Shown piece after piece: positions 9,801 through 16,129 of a DNA stretch of 23,919 nt. The DNA is from CAZGVV01 sp964529155 (GTDB taxonomy: Bacteria; Pseudomonadota; Alphaproteobacteria; Rickettsiales; SXRF01). Numbering within the stretch: position 1 is the stretch's first letter; every line of letters starts with the position of its first letter. Below the pieces are notes generated by a model. It did no database searches. It was not told the DNA's origin and saw only the letters and a program-made list of their open reading frames with translations. The position numbers and the translations under genes were made by a program. The stretch lies in contig CAZGVV010000032.1 of the NCBI GenBank assembly GCA_964529155.1, positions 1 through 23,919 on the forward strand, written 5' to 3'.

Positions 9801-10106
9801 ATCGCTGACGGGCATGGGTTTAATTGCCCTGTCAAACGCTTTGGCATATTCAGGGGATTCTCTTGTTAGAAAGCCTTTGCCATTATCTTTTAGAAAATGC
9901 AGTTGCGTTTGCTGCGCTGCTTTTCCTTCTGCTAAATAGATAAGTCCCTTTGGTACAGGTCCTTGTAAGGTCAATTGCGCAGCTATTTCTGCAGCAATAC
10001 GCGATTTCTCAATGACCTTTAACACATCGCTTTCCATGGAAGGCGGAGTATGAAGCGGTTTCTTCTGCTGAGGGAAAGCTAGCGGTTTAGGCTTCTCATC
10101 GTCCAT
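6804..10106 (-). CDS. Subtilase-like (S8) protein with ankyrin-like region, 1100 residues
   Basis: The N-terminal ~350 residues carry S8 subtilase signatures: an Asp strand LLVVDES (Asp114), the oxyanion-hole motif VNAAGNE (Asn234), and the nucleophile motif GTSSATPRFGG (Ser315). The His motif is degenerate. HAYNTGSVAYHAA occupies the place of HGTHVAG, leaving His123 or His133 as candidates, so activity is uncertain. The middle, about residues 640-870, has helix-turn-helix pairs such as LLHAVEEKDFRKLVGMV and HVLIKALLSNGYADIHAP that look like divergent ankyrin repeats. The C-terminal part resembles no family I know. There is no signal peptide or membrane segment, so it is cytoplasmic or exported by a non-Sec route. 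The start has a modest AGGTG 8 nt upstream. It is convergent with the repeat helicase on the same island. It could be a defence protease or an effector acting on a host. Confidence 0.8.
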   Translation of the reverse strand: MDDEKPKPLAFPQQKKPLHTPPSMESDVLKVIEKSRIAAEIAAQLTLQGPVPKGLIYLAEGKAAQQTQLHFLKDNGKGFLTRESPEYAKAFDRAIKPMPVSDPAHRTSALLVVDESTDNNLSHAYNTGSVAYHAARVSTGINPPPVLRINRYVYPKDKQKIIPNWMKDDTSISFPNYVQAEEKALYRASDYVIISNSTHIVDDALVSEEFRKKEAAYLREYYGPNVIFVNAAGNEHNHQNSLSKLPHNTVQYDSRSMRVGAAEEFTVQDHFGPPITAYKLENYSSLNANIVSLVSPLDAKKAVLNEKPEQFLGTSSATPRFGGEVVLPLIEAFAYSNHHPKKIHTADTILAAIKLTAKPMWVRTGPITRTYIKNGETVNEHSPDDIIYNNLSGEHYYSPEAGPGLTQRERAADLLQKQMEYAKIHPASNIPLVDKAYPLLAPMQHSSNPDGQYAYKITVADDLLTNSITLGLRSGELFKEKREGSNRWEEAAALFLVSPDGKQRLRIYPTKSTEHANGFSIAETSGFLLAPTKGEWTLQSSVPLQEIYFSLNSAIPKGHFLDKIRPDFARMHKEALQHEDFSRVKDSSIKRLEEIPLETFDLSQTVLPNGYMNLRLLREMANERYDAAKKVVESNYRGFAKNRQTLLHAVEEKDFRKLVGMVEKNGQPQFSTFEMATHMQNHVLIKALLSNGYADIHAPSEGKRFRESNSPAEVLVASHDLPNRTELLKLAFANGAKMEDRTLLEALKVIVYFRDSREESIKVFKYLVEEQEGNLYARDYNREPITFGLTGQPELLEYVLKREPALSKATSNQGETLLQKLLSTYSASESEKQSLIKLAARGEDLTEASRYDRHGWLDEAITTQQHIFNSKALTSTQILQHELTKKPAEITAAIYLLKDATNLYESDRHKKIDLATDKERLLLAPLPLSKNKDGEYENTDINISIKKEGQHIYLPLKNGTAVSSFSTLPKQADITIIIAPEDISKLRIGVNDKATSISIGNGKALLRGSRDKDKGQEIDLNCIRIGIGTVQDGKAHITHQLPLKELIEKRDALLKAARPAHKEEPNKKMDNTLSAVHYGQLIPSIHERIVTLSARNQTPG

Positions 10107-10279
10107 GATACAACACCTAAGCCTATTTTGAGCCTATTTTGGAGAAATATTCCTTACTAATTTATCATATTTTTGTTACAAAACCGTGACATCTGAGGTG
10201 GCCCCCAAAAACTGGACAGGAAATAGCTGTATCTAAGAGAGAGTCTAGCTCTAGAAAAGTGTAAAGCCAGGGTGTTTAC
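10107..10279. other. Intergenic, with orphan IS-like terminal sequence
   Basis: There is no gene here. The stretch begins with the subtilase leader, which holds a direct repeat GCCTATTTT / GCCTATTTT at about 10121-10141. At 10194-10219 it has a sequence, TGAGGTGGCCCCCAAAAACT followed by GGACAG, that resembles the terminal inverted repeats of IS3-family elements. No matching second end or transposase is visible in the window. A small inverted repeat, GTGTAAA/TTTACAC, spans 10259-10281. Confidence 0.45.
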
Positions 10280-10415
10280 ACCTTGGTCAATATAGACATA
10301 ATTGGCATTCTGGTGGCTACGGATGGTTTCCAGTAGTTTTTCCTGCTCCCTACGCCATTCCTGCGATTTAGCATCAAAGAAAGCCGTAGATATTTTGCCG
10401 TCCAGTTTGTCAATA
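10280..10415 (-). pseudogene. Second fragment of the serine recombinase coiled coil
   Basis: These 136 bp match 2653-2788 with two mismatches. Read on the minus strand they encode the coiled-coil stretch from IDKLDGKISTAFFDAK to NANYVYID. Nothing of the rest of the recombinase adjoins it. It is in direct orientation to copy 1, with about 7.5 kb of cargo between. It is either a scar of duplication or recombination, or the remnant of a second related element inserted at the same locus. Confidence 0.93.
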
Positions 10416-10556
10416 ACTGCCCTATTTCCTCATACAACCTTGCCGGAGAGGTCGGATTTCCTCGTCGGCGGCACAGGGCGGAGCATTAGCTGCTTTATAC
10501 GGTTTAGATGGTATAAGTCCAAAATTGGGATTCATACAGCACCTTCAAACAGCCTG

Positions 10557-10577
10557 AAGGCCCATAAAAAGGGCCTT
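10557..10577. terminator. Possible hairpin terminator
   Basis: AAGGCCC and GGGCCTT form a 7-bp stem around ATAAAAA, followed by a single further T. The T-run is weak, and no gene obviously ends here. Confidence 0.3.
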
Positions 10578-10625
10578 TACAGAAGCGGGGGGACATAGAA
10601 AAAGGGTTCTATACTGCTCAACGAA

Positions 10626-10637
10626 GGGGAGCCATTT
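10626..10637 (+). repeat. Putative att core, right copy
   Basis: GGGGAGCCATTT is identical to the tRNA-Asn 3' end at 2422-2433 and in the same orientation. It lies just outside the second recombinase fragment. It would delimit an island of about 8.2 kb. Confidence 0.4.
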
Positions 10638-10706
10638 TTTGATGTACTAGCGTCCAGAGTGTTTACCATTTAATTTCCTGCCTGCATCTTGCGTATTTCG
10701 GCAGAC

Positions 10707-10849
10707 TATAGTTATTTCAATTTAACATTATACGTAGGCGAAAATAGTGTTTTCGAGAACCGGAGCGCAGCGTACAGGTGTACGTGAGCACCGGAAGCGC
10801 AGAAAACACTCTTTGCAGCCATGTATAATGGTAAAGGGGAATAACTATA
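10707..10849. repeat. 143-nt long hairpin element, copy A
   Basis: A nested palindrome with several paired arms. 10707-10716 pairs with 10840-10849. CATTATAC (10726-10733) pairs with GTATAATG (10823-10830). AGTGTTTTC (10746-10754) pairs with GAAAACACT (10802-10810). A CGTAC/GTACG tip sits near 10771-10784. The core carries GAGAACCGGAGCGCAG and GAGCACCGGAAGCGCAG. A homologous element of identical length lies at 22104-22246, and many differences between the two are compensatory. It is placed downstream of the receiver gene. Confidence 0.9.
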
Positions 10850-10873
10850 TTATTCCAGCAATTTCTATTCCTC

Positions 10874-11257
10874 TCACGTAAACTTCACCGTAGGGCTCGT
10901 GTTGAAGAAATGCAAAATGCGTTTCTTATCGAAGGGTTTGGCCAGGAATCCCTTGGAGCCCCGGAGTTTAGCGGTGCTTACGTTATTAGTTCGGCTATCG
11001 CTGCTCATCATGATGATATTTGCGCCGGAATCGAATTTGAGCAGGACACGGATGAGATCCAACCCGGAAATGTTGGGCAAATGTACGTCCAGAAACAGAA
11101 TATCGGGCATATGCTTTTCATAAAGCGATTGCACATCTTTGCCGTCTGTTGCTTCCACGATTTCTGCCAGGTCTTTTAATGCGGTACTGATGACCTTGCG
11201 TACGAACAAATCATCATCTGCAATCATGACTATGTTATGTTTATTTGTGCCTCTCAT
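10874..11257 (-). CDS. Single-domain response regulator (CheY-like receiver)
   Basis: A 127-residue stand-alone receiver domain. The acidic pair is Asp14-Asp15 in MIADDD. The phosphoacceptor is Asp57 in LFLDVHLP. The switch Ser is in MMSSDS (85-86), and the conserved Lys107 is in AKPFD. There is no output domain. It starts 8 nt after the stop of the hybrid kinase, so the two are surely co-transcribed. The receiver is the likely partner of the kinase's C-terminal HPt domain, acting through protein-protein contact or as a phosphate sink. The 3' end is followed by the long hairpin element at 10707-10849. Confidence 0.93.
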   Translation of the reverse strand: MRGTNKHNIVMIADDDLFVRKVISTALKDLAEIVEATDGKDVQSLYEKHMPDILFLDVHLPNISGLDLIRVLLKFDSGANIIMMSSDSRTNNVSTAKLRGSKGFLAKPFDKKRILHFFNTSPTVKFT

Positions 11258-11265
11258 AAACCCTC

Positions 11266-14200
11266 TTATAATAAATTAGTCCGTTTAAGTTCCGAGCACA
11301 CGATTTCAAATTCTTGCTGAATGGCCTTTAGTATTACCTGACGACGTTTTTTAGTAGTAGTAAGCATTTCCTGAGCGTCTGAACATAAGCTCTGCATTTT
11401 TCTTGCGCCAAGCGTTGCTGCGCTACCTTTGAGTAAATGCGCAATTTCTTTCCACTCTTCCGATATTCCACTGATGCAGTATTTCTTAAGTTGCGCCAAA
11501 TGCAAGACACTTTGTTCGAAAAATATTTTCGCAAATTCTTTTTCCGTTTCCTGATTTCCTTCGGAAAAGGTTTTTAGCATGGTCATCTCAAGCGTAGGCG
11601 CAAAAGCTGCGTCAGACACGTGAGTTGGGAAACTAATCCAGGACGATAAAATTTCTCTTAATCTATCGCGGTTAATGGGTTTGCTGATGTATTCGTCCAT
11701 GCCACATTTCAAACACTTCTCACGCTCATCGGCCATGGCATTGGCTGTCATGGCGATGATAGGAATATGGCGCTCTGTTGCCGCTTCAGCAGCGCGTATA
11801 GCGCGGGTTGCATCGTAACCGTTCATTACCGGCATATGGCAATCCATCAGTATAATATCTACCTCACCGAGCGCCGCAGCTTCTACGGCAGATTGGCCAT
11901 TTTCCACAAGGGTAAATTGCGTAATTCCCAAGGATGGCAGGAGTTTTTTGATGTAGACTTGATTAAGTACATGATCTTCCGCCACTACAATACGAATTTG
12001 CGAAGGAGGAATGACGCCGCAATAGCTTAAGCCTGATTCAATGTGCGCTTCCGCTTCCGTCTCCCGGGCATATGCGAAGGGAATCGCAATGGAGAAATTA
12101 CTCCCTTTTCCAAGCACGCTTTCTACTTTGATTTCACCATGCATCATTTCTACTAATTGCTTGGTAATTGCCAAGCCTAAGCCCGATCCGCCATATTTCC
12201 GGGTGGTAGTGGTGTCCGCCTGCACAAATTTTTCAAAAATCTTATCGAGCTTGTCTTCCGGAACGCCAATACCTGTATCGACGACACTCATGCAGACCAG
12301 CACTTTCTCTTCGGAGATGGGATTTGCAGAAAGATATACGTCTATGCTCCCTTTCTCGGTATATTTTATTGCATTCCCAACCAGATTGGTCACGATACGC
12401 GCATACCGTGCAGGGTCGCCCCTAAGCATGAGCGCAGCATCATTTTCCGTATGCACAGTCAGCGTAAGCTTCTTTTTGATGGTGGTGGGCATCAACATGG
12501 TGATAACCCGATTTACGCATTGATTCAGATTAAATGAAATATCTTCCAATTCCAGCGTAACGGTTTCAATTTTTGACAGATCTAAAATATCATCAACGAT
12601 TTCCAAAAGATTTTTGGCGGAATCATCCATAATTTCCAGCATTTCTCGCTGATCGTGCGAGAGTTTTCCATCTTGCAATAATTGCGCCATACCAAGGATG
12701 CTGTTTAGCGNNNNNNNNNNCATATTGGCCAGGAAGTCGGATTTCGCGGAATTAGCACTTTCCGCCTCTTCTTTCGCAATGCGCAGATTTTCTCTTTCTT
12801 CTATAATAATGGCCGTTTGTTCTTGCACCATGTTCTGCAAATTATCCCGGTGCTTAGCGAGTTCCAGTTCTGTCATTTTCTGCTTGGTAATATCATGAAT
12901 AATACCAACTAATCCCTGTGTGCCATCTGTCAGAACAAGGGGAGATTTTGTGGTGAGCGCCACAATGGTTTTTCCTTGCACGCTGGTTACGTTTTCTTCG
13001 TTAATATCAATATTTCCGGTGCGGATAACCATATCGTCTTTTTCCCAGAATATCGCCACTTCTTCCGGCGGAAAAATACTGTGGTCATCTTTGCCGATAA
13101 ATTGTTTCGGCGTAGACCCAACCATCGCCCAGAAGGCTTTATTGCCTGCCTTCCATACATGATGACTGTCTTTAACGAAAATAGGATCAGGGATAGAATC
13201 AATAATGTTTTGAGTAAAAATTCGTTCGCGGATTGCATGCGCTATCAGTTTACGGCCTTGGACCAGCGCGGCAATACCAATAAGAAAAGCAGTGACGCCA
13301 GGCAGAGTAATGAACAGCAGGAAATTAACCTGTGTGTTTACGCGTGAAAAATTATTTGATAATTGCTCATCATTAGTGGGCACATTCGATTTTATCGCTT
13401 GGGCATACTCTGCTTTGTACGCCACATATTGCGGGCTGCGTATTATATTGAGCGCCTGGCTAGACTGATTTTTTTGTATTAATGAGAATGCTTCTTTTTC
13501 TAAGCCTTCTAATTTCTGGCTCGTCTCTTTGAGACGCTGTGTTACAACGTTATCATAGCCTGCATCATCGTCTTTGATGGCTTTTTTTTCGGCGCTAATT
13601 ATTCTTGGTGCAAGTTGCGTATATTCCAGTTCCCACTTTGGATCTCCTGTAATGGCTGCCATTTTCGTTGACAGGGTAAGCATTTCATCTAATTGCACGG
13701 CGCTTCCATATAAATCCCTGCTTTTTGATTCCGTTATTTCCATTGTCTTAAAAAAAGAATCCAAACTAAGGGCAATGGATACCGTCACTAAGATCATCAG
13801 GAATTTAAGCACCAAACTGGCATATTGAAGTTTGGAGAGAAATCTGAATTCAATATCCGCAGATGCCTGGGATTGGCTTTGGCGAACATACAGCAGGAAG
13901 CAGGACGCCATTCCAATCACTAAACAGGCGGCAAATCCTACACTTAAGGCAAGGAGTGAAAATTCTTGCCGGGTATCAAAGCGGCAATCTGCATACGGCA
14001 CAAAAATCGTTGCGGCCATGCCGGTGTAATGCATCCCGCACACGGCAAGCCCCAGAATCAGCGCCGCAGCGAATTGCGCCGCACGCTGGTAATGCTCTAA
14101 CCGACTAACCTGATGCATAATCCATAACGCCGCCGCCGATGCGGTAATGGCGATAACAATAGAAAGCGCGAATAATAATGGGTCGTAATACGTATCCGCT

Positions 14201-14646
14201 TTCATTTCCATCGCTGCCATACCCGTGTAATGCATGGCAGCCACACCAAGCCCCAATAAAGGAGCGCTAAAAATAATGTGCAAATACCTGAAATTACGCC
14301 GGGTCAGGATGATGAACACGCCCAAAGCAAACAACACCGCAACAACACCGGATAAGAGCGTGATCCACGGGTTATAATGATGCTCCATGGTCATATTGTA
14401 TGAAAGCATGCCCGTGTAATGCATCGACCAAATCGCCGAAGCCATAGCAATAGCTCCGAGCACAATACCGGTGTACTGAACCAGTCCGGTTGCTGAACGT
14501 GTTACTTTCAATATGGCAATGGCCATAAACGAGCCAAATACCGCCAATGCGTAGGATACCGCAGCCACCGGGAGATTATAATAGGTGATACTTCCGAGCA
14601 AAATGGCGGAATGCGGCAGTTCTGTATTACTGAGAAAGCGAATCAT
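11266..14646 (-). CDS. MHYT-PAS hybrid histidine kinase with receiver and HPt domains
   Basis: A 1126-residue membrane sensor kinase. The N-terminal seven-helix MHYT domain has three MHYTGM motifs near residues 74, 139 and 207. MHYT domains are predicted to bind copper and sense O2, CO or NO. A second sensor segment of ~150 residues, flanked by membrane helices, follows (about 275-460). A PAS domain comes next (FTQNIIDSIPDPIFVKD, about 475-590). The H-box region contains FLANM and LNSILGM. The HATPase has NLVGNAIKYT, DTGIGVP and GGSGLGLAITKQLV. The receiver has its phosphoacceptor Asp near residue 933 (LMDCHMP). The C-terminal HPt has HLLKGSAATLGA near 1070. A 10-N gap removes exactly the residues expected to carry the H-box histidine, and it is shorter than homology predicts. 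The enzyme should run a His-Asp-His-Asp relay to the adjacent CheY-like protein. Confidence 0.93.
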   Translation of the reverse strand: MIRFLSNTELPHSAILLGSITYYNLPVAAVSYALAVFGSFMAIAILKVTRSATGLVQYTGIVLGAIAMASAIWSMHYTGMLSYNMTMEHHYNPWITLLSGVVAVLFALGVFIILTRRNFRYLHIIFSAPLLGLGVAAMHYTGMAAMEMKADTYYDPLLFALSIVIAITASAAALWIMHQVSRLEHYQRAAQFAAALILGLAVCGMHYTGMAATIFVPYADCRFDTRQEFSLLALSVGFAACLVIGMASCFLLYVRQSQSQASADIEFRFLSKLQYASLVLKFLMILVTVSIALSLDSFFKTMEITESKSRDLYGSAVQLDEMLTLSTKMAAITGDPKWELEYTQLAPRIISAEKKAIKDDDAGYDNVVTQRLKETSQKLEGLEKEAFSLIQKNQSSQALNIIRSPQYVAYKAEYAQAIKSNVPTNDEQLSNNFSRVNTQVNFLLFITLPGVTAFLIGIAALVQGRKLIAHAIRERIFTQNIIDSIPDPIFVKDSHHVWKAGNKAFWAMVGSTPKQFIGKDDHSIFPPEEVAIFWEKDDMVIRTGNIDINEENVTSVQGKTIVALTTKSPLVLTDGTQGLVGIIHDITKQKMTELELAKHRDNLQNMVQEQTAIIIEERENLRIAKEEAESANSAKSDFLANMXXXXLNSILGMAQLLQDGKLSHDQREMLEIMDDSAKNLLEIVDDILDLSKIETVTLELEDISFNLNQCVNRVITMLMPTTIKKKLTLTVHTENDAALMLRGDPARYARIVTNLVGNAIKYTEKGSIDVYLSANPISEEKVLVCMSVVDTGIGVPEDKLDKIFEKFVQADTTTTRKYGGSGLGLAITKQLVEMMHGEIKVESVLGKGSNFSIAIPFAYARETEAEAHIESGLSYCGVIPPSQIRIVVAEDHVLNQVYIKKLLPSLGITQFTLVENGQSAVEAAALGEVDIILMDCHMPVMNGYDATRAIRAAEAATERHIPIIAMTANAMADEREKCLKCGMDEYISKPINRDRLREILSSWISFPTHVSDAAFAPTLEMTMLKTFSEGNQETEKEFAKIFFEQSVLHLAQLKKYCISGISEEWKEIAHLLKGSAATLGARKMQSLCSDAQEMLTTTKKRRQVILKAIQQEFEIVCSELKRTNLL
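12711..12720. other. Assembly gap (10 N) over the kinase H-box
   Basis: The flanking residues are FLANM and LNSILGM. Between them this family normally has SHEIRTP. That needs 19 unknown bases, given that CG of the last codon is present, but only 10 N are shown. The frame is kept because the shortfall is 9 nt. Confidence 0.85.
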
Positions 14647-14823
14647 GCTGGCCTATCGTGTTATGGCATTCCAAACCCACAACTTTTAATTGCTTATTTT
14701 TTGACTGTTACATCCAACCCCTTAAAGATTAGTTACGCTGGACGCGGGGTCTAATTGCCTAAATCGTGGCTAGATGGCTTGTTTAGCAAGCATTTTTGTC
14801 TTTTTTAAATTTAAAATTGTTTA

Positions 14824-14866
14824 ATAGTTTATTTTTGGACTTAACAAAAGTCTAAAAATAAACTAT
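14824..14866. promoter_or_regulatory. 19-bp inverted repeat overlapping the Xre-RES promoter (operator candidate)
   Basis: The left arm ATAGTTTATTTTTGGACTT (14824-14842) and the right arm AAGTCTAAAAATAAACTAT (14848-14866) are complementary except for one base, around a 5-nt spacer. The -35-like TTAACA (14841-14846) and a perfect TATAAT (14864-14869) are 17 nt apart and lie within or at the edge of the palindrome. Binding of the antitoxin here would block RNA polymerase, the usual autoregulation in toxin-antitoxin operons. Confidence 0.7.
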
Positions 14867-14900
14867 AATGAGAACTATTAATAATTAAAGACTTATCAAT

Positions 14901-15323
14901 ATGGCCCTTAGCCCCCATTTTCTGGAATCCCAAGCTACCGCAGGTTCGCTCAATAGCCGGAAGCTTTCCGGCCCGGCGCTGCGCACGTTCTTTGCTATTG
15001 CTGAACAATGGGAGCTGAATAATGAGCAGCAACAAATTCTCCTTGGCAACCCCAGCCGCAGCACTTTTTTTCATTGGAAAAAAGAACGTGATGGATTGCT
15101 CTCCAAAGATACGCTGGAGCGTATTTCGTATTTGCTAGGCATTTATAAAGCATTGCAAATTTTATTGCCGCAGGCAAAAGCCGCGGATGCCTGGATCAAA
15201 AAACCCAACAGCGCTACTCCCTTTGGTGGACGCTCCGCCTTGGAGCGCATGTTGTCGGGCAATGTGTCGGATCTTTACGTGGTGCGACAATATTTAGACG
15301 CACAACGTGGAGGCTGGGCGTGA
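14901..15323 (+). CDS. Xre/MbcA/ParS-type antitoxin (DUF2384)
   Basis: A 140-residue protein. The N-terminal ~85 residues form a helix-turn-helix region (PSRSTFFHWKKERDGLL, then RISYLLGIYKALQILLP). The C-terminal toxin-binding domain has the hallmark segment WIKKPNSATPFGGRSALERM, followed by VRQYLDAQRGGW. This arrangement is characteristic of antitoxins paired with RES toxins. The stop overlaps the toxin start as GTGA, giving translational coupling. The protein should bind the palindrome just upstream and repress the operon. Only a weak ribosome binding site (AAAG) precedes the ATG. The gene lies divergent to the hybrid kinase. Confidence 0.93.
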   Translation: MALSPHFLESQATAGSLNSRKLSGPALRTFFAIAEQWELNNEQQQILLGNPSRSTFFHWKKERDGLLSKDTLERISYLLGIYKALQILLPQAKAADAWIKKPNSATPFGGRSALERMLSGNVSDLYVVRQYLDAQRGGWA

Positions 15324-16003
15324 GCATTGCGACTGACCTGGTGCAGTGGAAACCGTGCTGGCGGATCATCCCCAGCCGTTTCCCGCCGATTGAGCTGTTT
15401 GAGCGCGTGGCATTGCCCGAAGATTTACAGGCGATTTATGACCTTGAAGCGCTGACCAACGACCGATTGCGCCATGAAGCGGGGAATTTGCAACTCATAT
15501 GCCCGGAGGATCGCATTTCCGGTCCCGGCACCAGTGTCATCATGGCGGCGTTTACACATGTGAATCCGCTCGGCAGCCGCTTTACAGATGGCAGTTATGG
15601 CGTGTTCTATGCCAGTAACAACCTTACCACATCCGTAGAAGAAACCCGCCATCACCGGGCATGCTTCATGCGCGCTACTGCGCAGCCGCAAATGGAGCTG
15701 GATATGCGCGTCTATAACGTCGATTTGCACGGCGAGTTACATGACATCCGACCATTGAACGACAATCACCCCGGACTATACCACCCTGAAAATTATGCAG
15801 CCTCGCAGCAATTGGGTAAACAACTACGTGAGGCCCGTTCATGGGGCATCATTTATAGCAGCGTGCGCCACCCCACAGGGGAATGCGTTGCCGTATTCCG
15901 CCCCAAAATCCTTTCCAATTGCCGCCAGGAACGGCATTTGTGCTATGTATGGGATGGCCATCGCATCAGCATGGTTTATCAAAAGCAGCTATTTGGTGCC
16001 TAA
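15320..16003 (+). CDS. RES-domain toxin (NAD-consuming)
   Basis: A 227-residue RES toxin. Known members kill or arrest cells by degrading NAD+. The family's key residues are recognisable: Arg in WRIIPSRFPP, a second Arg/Tyr cluster in GSRFTDGSYGVFYAS, Glu in TSVEETRHHR, and Ser in IIYSSVRHPTGECVAVFRP. The start is GTG at 15320, overlapping the antitoxin stop by 4 nt. The tail HLCYVWDGHRISMVY is the usual closing strand. The length fits the family and nothing suggests decay. It should be neutralised by the upstream antitoxin through the C-terminal domain of the latter. Confidence 0.93.
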   Translation: MSIATDLVQWKPCWRIIPSRFPPIELFERVALPEDLQAIYDLEALTNDRLRHEAGNLQLICPEDRISGPGTSVIMAAFTHVNPLGSRFTDGSYGVFYASNNLTTSVEETRHHRACFMRATAQPQMELDMRVYNVDLHGELHDIRPLNDNHPGLYHPENYAASQQLGKQLREARSWGIIYSSVRHPTGECVAVFRPKILSNCRQERHLCYVWDGHRISMVYQKQLFGA

Positions 16004-16129
16004 GCCAAATACGTTCATGGCTTCTTTATGGAAAACACATATTTTTTTTCTGCTTACGCATGGCATCGTTATGCATGCTCATGAATGATGAGGGCAGTAA
16101 GTGGCCCCACTATTCACAAGGAGATGCAT

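Larger units (their letters stand above)
10416..10706. other. Intergenic right end of the island
   Basis: No credible gene. The stretch holds the hairpin at 10557-10577, the 12-bp tRNA-end repeat at 10626-10637, and otherwise unrecognised sequence. Confidence 0.5.

Noticed and set aside
10302..10598. Open frame of 98 codons on the plus strand
   Set aside because: Its first part is the antisense of the duplicated recombinase fragment, and the rest has no protein-like pattern.
13832..14108. Plus-strand open frames across the kinase's membrane region
   Set aside because: They are shadows of the MHYT domain on the minus strand, with no recognisable motifs.
14770..14812. GCTTG/CAAGC hairpin followed by T-rich sequence as a terminator
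   Set aside because: The stem is only 5 bp and no plus-strand gene ends before it.
16002..16023. Hairpin AAGCCA/TGGCTT after the RES toxin as a terminator
   Set aside because: Only 6 bp with a 10-nt loop and no proper T-run.
16101..16117. GTGGCCCC-containing stretch as a third hairpin element or IS end
   Set aside because: It shares only a few bases with the other sites and lacks the paired arms.
16085..16129. Longer N-terminus for the hemerythrin-like protein
   Set aside because: The ATG at 16130 has AAGGAG at ideal spacing; the upstream codons contain that site and do not look like part of the domain.
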